The notes under the pieces: model-generated
The model's input: the letters and a program-made list of their open reading frames with translations, nothing else
Databases searched by the model: none
Told to the model about the DNA's origin: nothing
Shown here: in pieces, positions 1 to 6,639 of the stretch
How the letters are laid out: every line of letters starts with the position of its first letter
Numbering within the stretch: position 1 is the stretch's first letter
NCBI GenBank assembly: GCA_002385465.1
Contig: DGDN01000052.1
Span: forward strand, 1-19,374
Length of the DNA stretch: 19,374 nucleotides
Source: Candidatus Fermentithermobacillaceae bacterium UBA3951
GTDB taxonomy: Bacteria > Bacillota > Sulfobacillia > Fermentithermobacillales > Fermentithermobacillaceae
Direction of reading: 5' to 3'
Program-made: the position numbers and the translations under genes

Positions 1-1
1 C

Positions 2-121
2 GTCGCCAAAGTGGACATCCGTACCAGCGTTCCCGGCCAGGGACCCGCTGACCTGAGCCTCCTCCACTACGAGAACATCCCCGAGGACATATATCCCGTG
101 GGGAAGAAGTGGCGGACCTGA
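2..121 (+). CDS. C-terminal end of an unrecognised protein (5' truncated by window edge)
   Basis: Reading from base 2, 39 codons are open and end at a TGA at 119-121. The tail is hydrophilic, with no membrane segment or known motif, and ends in YPVGKKWRT. The other two frames close early or look non-coding, and the gap after the stop is rich in inverted repeats, so this is the most likely end of an upstream gene on the same strand. I do not recognise the family and too little is visible to assign a function. Confidence 0.5.
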   Translation, partial: VAKVDIRTSVPGQGPADLSLLHYENIPEDIYPVGKKWRT

Positions 122-146
122 CCGAGCCTGACTGAAATCCGTCGTT

Positions 147-693
147 CCGGGGCGGCGGCAGGCATCCTGCGGCTTGAGGACGGGCTTTGTGGTTGTCGTC
201 CTGCAAAAGCGCCGCTCCGGACCGGCCGGATCTGCGCACGATATGCAAGTTCAATTGACACTTCGCCGCCGTCCGAATATAGTTGAGGAGCCGTAATACG
301 TCTTGGAGTCGTTGAAACCAGGCTTTGGACGCCGGGACGTACCGCGATACCAGAAATCGAGCGTACCGAAAGGGGTGAGTGTCTGTGGCGTATAGCGTTG
401 CTATTGGAGGAAACAGGCACAACCCCGGTTCCCCTACCTAGTCCTTCAGGCTGGATGCTTTCGGAGTCGGCATCGCGCCCGCGTGAACCGCGCTAAGCGG
501 AGCCACCCCGGGCGACAGAGCGGCCGGCACAGGACCAAGCCAGGACAAGACGGCCGCCACCACGCCGCGAACCGCTGGGAAATGCCCTACCCGGTCAGAG
601 AACTCGGGTTGTGACCTGTGAGGAAACAGTAGTCTGTCCTCCTTTTTGAGGAAGAGCACCTTGGCCTCAGGCCTTCGGACAGACTCCCGAGTT
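147..693 (+). ncRNA. Candidate long structured RNA / rsgA leader; no gene seen in 122-718
   Basis: This roughly 600-base interval has no convincing coding frame but holds several strong nested stems. 147-157 pairs with 210-220 (11 pairs, one G-U) and encloses the hairpins 158-162/166-170 and 177-182/197-202, a three-way junction. 270-277 pairs with 324-331 (one G-U). 372-376/422-426 plus 379-386/413-420 (one U-G) enclose the perfect hairpin 392-396/400-404. 476-481 pairs with 509-514, and 520-526 with 551-557. 601-608/686-693 and 631-639/677-685 form the last domain, just before the rsgA ribosome binding site. The G-U pairs would be C-A mismatches on the other strand, so + strand RNA is favoured. 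The tenmer GAGGAAACAG occurs at 407-416 and 620-629. I could not match it to RNase P RNA, tmRNA, 6S, SRP RNA or a T-box by their conserved cores. It may be one RNA or several leader elements; chance pairing is easier in GC-rich DNA. Confidence 0.38.
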
Positions 694-718
694 CAGTCAG
701 ACTGGGAGGAACACTACA

Positions 719-1876
719 TTGCAGGAAAAACTTCGAACAGACGACAAACACGCCCTGCTCCGTGGAGTGATCGTCCGCACGGGGCCGGGGCTCTATCTTG
801 CCAGGACTGTGACCGGTGCTCGTGAAGGTGAGGGTGGGGGCCCGCAAGGGGCGGGACGCGATGCGACATGGGCCTGCAGGCTCCGCGGCAAACTGCGCGA
901 CCGCTTAGAGCGGGAGCAAGACGCCGTCTATATAGGCGAGGAAGTGCTCCTAAGGACTCTGGAGACCAGGTCCGAGGTTGTCGCCGGGATGATGACCAGT
1001 GGGACGGCGCTCATTGAGTCGCTCCTGCCCCGGAGAACGGTCCTCTTCAGGTTGGCCCCGCCCCCGTGGCCCGGTACAACCCTGCTCAAGAAGACCTTGG
1101 CGGTGAACGTCGACCTTGTGGTTGCGGTCGTCGCCGCGGTGGCTCCTCCGCTCAAGCGGGGCACAATCGACCGATACCTCCTTCTTGCCGCTCAAGCGGA
1201 CATCGAAAGCGCCGTGTGCATCAACAAGATCGACCAGGCTGCGCCCGATAGGCGGCACATGGAGAAGGTCCAGGAGATAAAGTCATCTCTAGAGAAGCGG
1301 GGCGTCCGTGTCGTCCTCACGAGTGCCTGGACCGGCGAGGGGGTTCCGGAACTGCACGCTTCTCTCCGCGGGAAGACGTCAGTGTTCACCGGACCCTCGG
1401 GCGTGGGCAAGACGAGCATCCTGAAGTGCATGTGCCCTGACCTGGAAGCTAAGGTCCTCGCGATTAGCGAGGCCACGAACAAAGGAAGGCATTCAACGAC
1501 GTACTCCTCCCTCATAGACATTGGGGGAGGCTACGTCGCTGACCTTCCGGGGCTCAGGGCAATCGGGTTTTGGAACCTTGGGGAAGAGACCGTGAAGTCG
1601 GAGTTCGCCGATATCGAGGAGATCGCCTGGGACTGCCAGTTCAGCGACTGCTCCCACCGAGGGGAGCCCGGGTGTGCGGTGAGGGACGCCATACGGGCGG
1701 GGGAGCTTTCCGAGGAGAGGCTCGCGCACTATCGCAGGGTTCTCGAGGACGCGGAGAAGAGCCGGGCCGGGCAAGACCGCAACTTGCGGACGGGGAGGAA
1801 GTTCCGCCCGGCCAGCAGGCGTGTCGACCGGATGAAGCTGTTGGAGGAGGCGCTGGAGGATGATGAGTGGGTCTAG
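719..1876 (+). CDS. rsgA: Ribosome small-subunit biogenesis GTPase RsgA (circularly permuted GTPase)
   Basis: RsgA (YjeQ/CpgA) binds late 30S precursors and checks the decoding site, using ribosome-stimulated GTP hydrolysis. The order of GTPase motifs is the permuted one diagnostic of the family: G4 NKID at residues 169-172, G5 SAW at 202-204, then the P-loop GPSGVGKTS at 225-233, the G2 region GRHSTT at 256-261 and G3 DLPG at 275-278. The C-terminal zinc knuckle is complete (C306, C311, H313, C319). An OB-fold-like N-terminus containing CRLRGKLR precedes the GTPase. At 385 residues it is longer than the usual roughly 300; the extra length is mostly in a Gly/Arg-rich stretch at about 32-50 and a basic C-terminal tail. 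The TTG start is supported by GGGAGGA at 703-709, with nothing better nearby. The gene stands alone behind a structured leader. Confidence 0.95.
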   Translation: MQEKLRTDDKHALLRGVIVRTGPGLYLARTVTGAREGEGGGPQGAGRDATWACRLRGKLRDRLEREQDAVYIGEEVLLRTLETRSEVVAGMMTSGTALIESLLPRRTVLFRLAPPPWPGTTLLKKTLAVNVDLVVAVVAAVAPPLKRGTIDRYLLLAAQADIESAVCINKIDQAAPDRRHMEKVQEIKSSLEKRGVRVVLTSAWTGEGVPELHASLRGKTSVFTGPSGVGKTSILKCMCPDLEAKVLAISEATNKGRHSTTYSSLIDIGGGYVADLPGLRAIGFWNLGEETVKSEFADIEEIAWDCQFSDCSHRGEPGCAVRDAIRAGELSEERLAHYRRVLEDAEKSRAGQDRNLRTGRKFRPASRRVDRMKLLEEALEDDEWV

Positions 1877-2155
1877 GGCAGCGCGTCCTGGGCATAGTTC
1901 GCGCGGTGCGATTCGCTACACTGAGCCGGGCGCACAGGGCCGAGGCCCAATAGGGCCGTGACCCGGAAGGATGAGGACTGGCTACCGAGGAACTAGGAGA
2001 CGGAGCGTCTCGGACGCCGGGGATCCGAAGCAGCCGAAGCCTTTGGGCTGACGTGAGCCCCCGAACAACCGCATGCTTGGTTCGGGCCTGGTTTTCGGAG
2101 AAGCCGGCGCCTTCATGAGACGGCCAGGAGTCCTTGCCGTGGGGGAGGTATCAAC
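1877..2155 (+). promoter_or_regulatory. Intergenic leader of the amidase gene with hairpins
   Basis: This 279-base gap has no supported ORF. It contains a perfect hairpin 1997-2002/2006-2011 (GAGACG, loop GAG, CGTCTC), a second at 2045-2049/2056-2060 and a third at 2060-2066/2080-2086; the last two share base 2060 and so may be alternatives. I recognise no riboswitch consensus (no T-box, S-box or RFN core) and no T-run that would make an intrinsic terminator. It probably includes the amidase promoter and an untranslated leader, but no promoter hexamers stand out. Confidence 0.3.
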
Positions 2156-3610
2156 ATGGTCCAAGACCACAACCTGCCGGATGTATCGGAAGCCACCATC
2201 AAGGACCTTCAGGCGAGGATGTCTAGAGGCGAAACTTCTTCCCGTGCCTTGGTGAAGGCGTACCTCGACAGGATCGCCAGGTACGACAAGTCGGGGCCGT
2301 GCCTCAACTCATTCCTCGAGGTCAATCCCGATGCCATGTTCATCGCGGAAGCCCTGGATCTTGAGCGGGCACGAAGAGGCCCCCGCGGCCCTCTCCACGG
2401 GATACCCGTCGTCTTGAAAGACAACATTGATACCGCGGACAAAATGCACACCAGCGCCGGGTCTCTGGCGTTGGCCGACTCCTACGCGTCGAGGGACTCA
2501 TTCGTCGCGCAGAAGCTGAGAGAGGCAGGCGCGGTCATACTCGGCAAGGCCAACATGACGGAGTGGGCAAACTTCATGACCGAAGGCATGCCCAACGGGT
2601 ACAGTTCCCGGGGAGGACAAGTCCTGAACCCCTATGGGCCAGGGAGGCTGGACGTGGGCGGCTCTTCCTCGGGGTCGGGGGCGGCGGTGGCGGCAAGTCT
2701 TGTCACGGCCGGCATCGGCACCGAGACGCACGGCTCGATCCTCAGCCCATCTTCCAACAACGGCCTAGTGGGCATAAAACCCACCGTAGGGCTCATCAGC
2801 CGCTCCGGCATAATCCCCATATCACACGTACAAGACACGGCGGGACCCATGACAAGGTGCGTGGAGGACGCGGCTATCTTGCTCGGTGCCCTCGCCGGGC
2901 CTGACGATAGGGACCCGGCGACCCGGCGTTCGGAGGGGTTCCACCATAGGGACTATACGCAATTCCTGGATGGAGACGGCCTGAAAGGCAAACGTATCGG
3001 GATCCCCAGAGACGATTACGGCAAGCTTGACAAAGAAAGGGCCGCGCTCTCTGAGGCCGCAGAGGAGGCGCTCAAAGACCTTGGGGCGACCGTGGTCGAT
3101 GTGAGCCCAGACCGTCCGAAACCATGGAGCTCAAGGAGCCTGACCTACGAGTTCAAACCGGCCATCAATGCCTATCTTTCCGGGCTGGCACCCCACATAC
3201 CGGTCCACTCACTTAAGGAACTCATCGCGTTCAACAATGAGAACCCGTACAAGATGCTCCGGTACGGCCAGACCACGTTTCTGGCGGCGGAAGCGACCAG
3301 CGGGACACTGACAGAACCTGAGTACGTGAGGCTACGGGCTGAGGACGACCGCCTGTCCAGGGAAAAAGGGATAGACTACCTACTTGGCAAGTACGCCTTG
3401 GACGCGCTTGTGTATCCCGGCATCGGATGCACAACGCTGGCGGCGAAGTCCGGTTACCCGGCGATCACGGTTCCCGTAGGGGTGACGTCCGACTTCCGAC
3501 CGGTGGCAATCACTTTCACCTCCAAGGCTTGGTCTGAGCCTCTCTTGCTGGCAATGGCCTATGCCTTTGAGAAGGCCACTTCTTTCCGGAAACCGCCGGA
3601 CCTTGGTTGA
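2156..3610 (+). CDS. Amidase signature family hydrolase
   Basis: The amidase signature family hydrolyses carboxamides with a Ser-cisSer-Lys triad. All three residues are visible: K88 in PVVLKDNID, cis-Ser S170 in the glycine/serine-rich motif GGSSSGSG (168-175), and nucleophile S194 in GTETHGSILSPSS. The 24-residue spacing of the two serines equals that in GatA and related enzymes. The 484-residue length is normal. No signal peptide or membrane anchor is seen, so it should be cytoplasmic. The ATG start has GGGGGAGG at 2141-2148, seven bases upstream. It is not with gatC or gatB, and GatA's GGS at the nucleophile is HGS here, so I read it as a stand-alone amidase rather than a tRNA amidotransferase subunit. 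The substrate cannot be told from sequence. No clear terminator precedes the next element. Confidence 0.93.
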   Translation: MVQDHNLPDVSEATIKDLQARMSRGETSSRALVKAYLDRIARYDKSGPCLNSFLEVNPDAMFIAEALDLERARRGPRGPLHGIPVVLKDNIDTADKMHTSAGSLALADSYASRDSFVAQKLREAGAVILGKANMTEWANFMTEGMPNGYSSRGGQVLNPYGPGRLDVGGSSSGSGAAVAASLVTAGIGTETHGSILSPSSNNGLVGIKPTVGLISRSGIIPISHVQDTAGPMTRCVEDAAILLGALAGPDDRDPATRRSEGFHHRDYTQFLDGDGLKGKRIGIPRDDYGKLDKERAALSEAAEEALKDLGATVVDVSPDRPKPWSSRSLTYEFKPAINAYLSGLAPHIPVHSLKELIAFNNENPYKMLRYGQTTFLAAEATSGTLTEPEYVRLRAEDDRLSREKGIDYLLGKYALDALVYPGIGCTTLAAKSGYPAITVPVGVTSDFRPVAITFTSKAWSEPLLLAMAYAFEKATSFRKPPDLG

Positions 3611-3646
3611 GCGCTAGACTTCACCCGGCGCGACCGCCAAGTAACT

Positions 3647-3687
3647 CCGAAATGCGTGTCAACATAATATGTTGCAGTGCATTTCGG
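3647..3687 (+). repeat. Long imperfect hairpin upstream of the YjcZ-like gene
   Basis: CCGAAATGC at 3647-3655 is exactly repeated in inverse at 3679-3687, and inside it CAACAT at 3660-3665 pairs with ATGTTG at 3669-3674 across an AAT loop. Two G-U pairs and two mismatches separate the stems. No T-run follows, so it is not a standard intrinsic terminator, although it sits 36 bases after the amidase stop. The inner loop contains CATAATAT, which resembles a sporulation sigma E/K -10 element, with an AC dinucleotide 17 bases upstream. An operator, RNA processing site or promoter are all possible. Confidence 0.6.
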
Positions 3688-3690
3688 AAA

Positions 3691-3703
3691 GGAGGGTTCC
3701 TCC
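3691..3703 (+). promoter_or_regulatory. Ribosome binding site folded into a start-adjacent hairpin
   Basis: GGAGG at 3691-3695 is followed by GTT and then CCTCC at 3699-3703, directly before the ATG at 3704. The Shine-Dalgarno core is therefore fully complementary to the five bases touching the start codon. This decides the start of the small gene and suggests translation is damped unless the hairpin opens. Confidence 0.6.
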
Positions 3704-3796
3704 ATGGGAGGCTTCCATGGTGGCAGCAGCTGGGCGTTTGTGTTGTTCCTCATTCTGATCCTCCTGGTCCTCGGTCTGTTCTGCGGCATCTGTTAG
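3704..3796 (+). CDS. YjcZ-like small sporulation peptide (30 residues)
   Basis: A 30-codon ORF runs from ATG to TAG with a strong Shine-Dalgarno sequence (AAAGGAGG) eight bases upstream. The peptide begins MGGFHGGSSWAF and then has one hydrophobic helix of about 17 Leu/Ile/Val/Phe residues, ending in CGIC. A Gly-rich head followed by a single transmembrane helix at this size is typical of the YjcZ family of sporulation peptides in Bacillota, which act at the forespore or spore membrane with unknown biochemistry. It lies alone between a dyad and a terminator. The assignment rests on composition and size, because the peptide is too short for motifs; it could be another small membrane peptide. 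Confidence 0.72.
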   Translation: MGGFHGGSSWAFVLFLILILLVLGLFCGIC

Positions 3797-3812
3797 TAGG
3801 CCTGACTGAGCC

Positions 3813-3851
3813 AAGAGGGAACCGGGCAGCCTGAAGGCTGCTCTCTTCTTT
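3813..3851 (+). terminator. Intrinsic terminator after the YjcZ-like gene
   Basis: GCAGCC at 3826-3831 pairs perfectly with GGCTGC at 3836-3841 across a TGAA loop. Flanking AAGAG (3813-3817) can pair with CTCTT (3843-3847), and the hairpin runs into the pyrimidine stretch TCTCTTCTTT. It lies 16 bases after the stop codon of the small gene and separates it from the MATE unit. Confidence 0.75.
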
Positions 3852-3896
3852 GTGCCTACCTAGAATACTATGGTTTATTGAACCCTTCTCTTAGTG

Positions 3897-4049
3897 CGTG
3901 TAGAATCAGGGACGTCCGGATTTCGCGAGGGGCAGCCGGCTGTCCGCGAAGGAGATAGTCCGTATACAGCCGGCCATTGGGGTAAGAAACTCCGCCGACC
4001 GGCGGCTCCGGAGACGGATGGCATAGGGACAGCCTGCCATGGAGAAAGG
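3897..4049 (+). promoter_or_regulatory. Structured leader of the MATE transporter gene, riboswitch-like
   Basis: Between an in-frame GTG at 3894 and the chosen start at 4050 lies a compact set of hairpins. TTCGCG (3922-3927) and GGCAG (3931-3935) pair with the contiguous CTGTC-CGCGAA (3940-3950) with a three-base bulge and one G-U pair. CCGCC pairs with GGCGG around 3992-4005 with loop GACC. ATGGCA (4018-4023) pairs with TGCCAT (4035-4040), ending exactly at the ribosome binding site. The stretch GACCGGCGG recalls the FMN (RFN) riboswitch core, but the remaining conserved blocks are not in the right order, so I do not call it one. Confidence 0.4.
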
Positions 4050-5489
4050 GTGCTCAAACTGGCGACACGAGGAAGCTCGAGACAAGATTTCACTGAAGGC
4101 AGCATACCGAGGCACCTGATCGTGTTTTCGCTCCCTATGTTCATAGGGAACGTCCTCCAGGCCCTCTATAACACCGTAGACAGCATCTGGGTGGGCCGCT
4201 ATCTGGGAAAAGAAGGGTTGGCATCGGTTTCCGTCAGTTTCCCCATCACATTCGCGGTTGTGGCGCTGGCCATGGGGATAGGGATGGCCACCACTACGTT
4301 GGTCGCGCAATACTCCGGAGCCAAGGATACGGTCATGGTGAGAAAATCCATAGCCAACTCACTGCTTCTCACCCTGGTCGTCGGCGGGGTGAGCAGCGCT
4401 TTGGGTGTTATCTTCAGGAGAGATCTCCTCGCCCTCATCAACACCCCTCAAGAGATTATGGATTGGGCCTCCGATTACCTAGGCATAATCCTCGGCGGTG
4501 TGTTCGCCACATTTGTCTACAACTTGGTTTCAGCAGTCATGCGAGGCTTGGGTGACTCTCGGACGCCCCTTAAGTTCCTCGCCTATGCGACGGTCCTCAA
4601 CATCATACTCGACCCTTTGCTCATATTCGGGATCGGGCCTTTCCCCTACATGGGCGTATCGGGAGCGGCTTTGGCAACGATCGTCGCCCAGGCTTTCTCC
4701 GGGATCCTCGGCATTCGCCACATGATGAAACTCGGTTACCTCACGCGAGACCGCGAGGACTGGCGGGTTGATTTTCGGCTGGTACGTCTCACTTTCGGTA
4801 TCGGGCTCCCGGCGGGAGTGCAACAAGTCATCGTATCCCTCGGTATGCTTACGATGACATCACTCGTGAACAGGTTCGGTTCATCGGTGACCGCGGCTTT
4901 CGGAGTCGGCGGAAGGCTTGATCAATTCGCGTTTATGCCTGCGATGACCATGGGCTTGGCCGTCACCTCTCTGGTTGGTCAGAACCTGGGGGCCGGGAAG
5001 CATGAAAGGGTTAAGGAGGTTGTCCGCTGGAGCATCCTCATGACCGTGGGCATTACAAGTGTGGTAAGCTTTGTGGCCCTCGCTTTCCCCGGTCCCCTCC
5101 TAAGCACTTTCACCAGCGACCCCGACGTGCTCAAGGAAGGTATCGGGTACCTCAGGATCGTTGGCTTTGCCTACATCCCCTACGCGCTTATGTTCATGTT
5201 GTCAGGGATACTTAGGGGGGCGGGGGACACCGTCCCCTCGATGCTTATCTCTATCGTTACGCTTTGGTGCGTGAGGATCCCGTTGGCGATGCGTTTCTCA
5301 AGGGCAATGGGGAGCAGGGGGATCTGGTTGGGCTTGGCGATTTCTCCCGCCATCGGGGCGGGCCTCAACTACCTGTACTTCCTGTCGGGACGTTGGAAGA
5401 CCCGGGCCGTGACGCGGAAACCGGAAGTGACGGGGCCGGTTGCCAAAGAGGCCGAAAGGGGAGAAGACGCGCCCTCTCGTGACAAGTGA
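4050..5489 (+). CDS. MATE family multidrug/cation efflux transporter
   Basis: MATE proteins are Na+- or H+-coupled antiporters that expel drugs or metabolites, usually with 12 membrane helices in two homologous halves. The protein opens with SIPRHLIVFSLPMFIGN and then QALYNTVDSIWVGRYLG, hallmark first-helix sequences of the NorM/DinF-like branch, followed by about 12 hydrophobic segments; a repeat of the pattern (FGIGLPAGVQQVIVSLGM) marks the second half. Its C-terminus is hydrophilic. The frame is open from GTG 3894, but that start has no ribosome binding site and would add a poorly conserved 52-residue head. GTG 4050 follows GGAGAAAGG at 4041-4049 and gives 479 residues, near the family norm. 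The substrate is not evident. It sits alone behind the structured leader. Confidence 0.9.
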   Translation: MLKLATRGSSRQDFTEGSIPRHLIVFSLPMFIGNVLQALYNTVDSIWVGRYLGKEGLASVSVSFPITFAVVALAMGIGMATTTLVAQYSGAKDTVMVRKSIANSLLLTLVVGGVSSALGVIFRRDLLALINTPQEIMDWASDYLGIILGGVFATFVYNLVSAVMRGLGDSRTPLKFLAYATVLNIILDPLLIFGIGPFPYMGVSGAALATIVAQAFSGILGIRHMMKLGYLTRDREDWRVDFRLVRLTFGIGLPAGVQQVIVSLGMLTMTSLVNRFGSSVTAAFGVGGRLDQFAFMPAMTMGLAVTSLVGQNLGAGKHERVKEVVRWSILMTVGITSVVSFVALAFPGPLLSTFTSDPDVLKEGIGYLRIVGFAYIPYALMFMLSGILRGAGDTVPSMLISIVTLWCVRIPLAMRFSRAMGSRGIWLGLAISPAIGAGLNYLYFLSGRWKTRAVTRKPEVTGPVAKEAERGEDAPSRDK

Positions 5490-5548
5490 GCGTGACCCCT
5501 CCCGGGCCGGAAGCATAGTCTGGCTTGATGGAGGGAGGCTCGGGACTT

Positions 5549-6565
5549 ATGGACATAGCGCAGATCTGTGCGGCAGCCTGCAGGCAGGGAGCGTCGGACA
5601 TCCACATCACGGTAGAGTCGCCACCTGCGGTGAGAGTGCACGGCGAACTGGTGCGCATGCCTTTCCCCGTGCTTTCGGCTAAGGAGACCGATGAACTCCT
5701 GAGGTCCTTTTGCCCTCCTGACAGGCTGGAAAGGTTCCGGTCATCGGGACAGGTTGACTTCTCCTTGAGCCTCCCCGGAACGGGCCGCTTCCGCGTGAAT
5801 GCCTTCAAGCAGAGAGGGTCAACGGCTATGACCATCAGGGTCCTACGCGGTCAGGTCCCGCGCCTCAAAGACCTCCATTTGCCCGGAGCGGTTCTCCGAT
5901 TCGCAACGCTCAGGAACGGCCTTGTCCTGATAGCCGGGGCAACCGGCTCGGGGAAATCCTCAACCCTCGCGGCCATAGTGGCGGAGATAAGCAGCACTTA
6001 CCCCTACCACATAATCACCCTTGAGGACCCTGTGGAATTCCTCCACAAACACGGGAAAGGCATAGTGAACCAGCGTGAGGTCGGGTCGGATACTCCCTCT
6101 TTCGCAGACGGAGTGAGGGCGGCGCTTCGAGAAGACCCCGACGTAATCGTAATAGGAGAACTTCGCGACCATGAGACCGCAGCTACCGCCCTCTCGGCCG
6201 CAGAAACCGGCCATTTGGTGCTCGCAACCATGCATGCCCCAAGGGCAACCGGGGCGGTGAACCGGCTCACAGATCTTTTCCCTTCCGAGTACCACAGGCA
6301 AGTCCGCGCCCAGATATCCGAGGTTTTGGAGGGGATCGTAGCCCAGGAGCTGCTCCCCAGGTCTTCCGGCTCAGGCAGGATAGCGGCCTGCGAAATCCTT
6401 GTGGCCACAGAGGAAGTGAGAAGGCTTATCCGCTCGGGCGAAACCCACCGCCTGCCGGGAGTGATCGCCCGGGGCGCCGCGGGGATGGTCACCATGGAGC
6501 AGTCGGTTGAGGCACTATGCGCTGCGGGAGCCATCACCAAAGAGGTAAGGAGCGCCAGGACCTAA
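5549..6565 (+). CDS. PilT-type ATPase (type IV pilus retraction family)
   Basis: PilT ATPases form hexamers at the cytoplasmic base of type IV pili and drive pilus retraction. The N-terminus MDIAQICAAACRQGASDIHI matches the usual PilT opening. With the ATG at 5549 as residue 1, the Walker A GATGSGKSS lies at 130-138, the Asp box LEDPVEF at 158-164, the Walker B region LREDPDVIVIGELRD at 193-207 and the His box TGHLVLATMHAP at 220-231. The 338-residue length fits PilT rather than the longer PilB. The frame extends back to TTG 5525 and ATG 5528, but GGAGG at 5534-5538 supports 5549. No pilB, pilC or pilin gene is nearby, so it either serves a pilus system encoded elsewhere or has another role. 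Confidence 0.9.
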   Translation: MDIAQICAAACRQGASDIHITVESPPAVRVHGELVRMPFPVLSAKETDELLRSFCPPDRLERFRSSGQVDFSLSLPGTGRFRVNAFKQRGSTAMTIRVLRGQVPRLKDLHLPGAVLRFATLRNGLVLIAGATGSGKSSTLAAIVAEISSTYPYHIITLEDPVEFLHKHGKGIVNQREVGSDTPSFADGVRAALREDPDVIVIGELRDHETAATALSAAETGHLVLATMHAPRATGAVNRLTDLFPSEYHRQVRAQISEVLEGIVAQELLPRSSGSGRIAACEILVATEEVRRLIRSGETHRLPGVIARGAAGMVTMEQSVEALCAAGAITKEVRSART

Positions 6566-6639
6566 GTAACGCCGGGATTTGAGACATTGCTGAGCGAGGT
6601 GCGCGTGAATACGCCGGGGCTCATCCGCGAGAAGCAGAG

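Noticed and set aside
438..659. Minus-strand 73-residue frame with a signal-like N-terminus in the gap before rsgA
   Set aside because: It overlaps the paired segments, lacks a ribosome binding site and codon bias, and resembles other shadow frames in GC-rich DNA.
122..718. Known large RNA (RNase P RNA, tmRNA, 6S, SRP) or T-box
   Set aside because: The conserved cores are absent: no RNase P P4 or ACAGAA-type blocks, no tmRNA tRNA-like ends, and no T-box AGGGTGGNACCGCG.
3967..4020. FMN (RFN) riboswitch before the MATE gene
   Set aside because: Only a short GACCGGCGG-like stretch matches; the other conserved blocks are missing or out of order.
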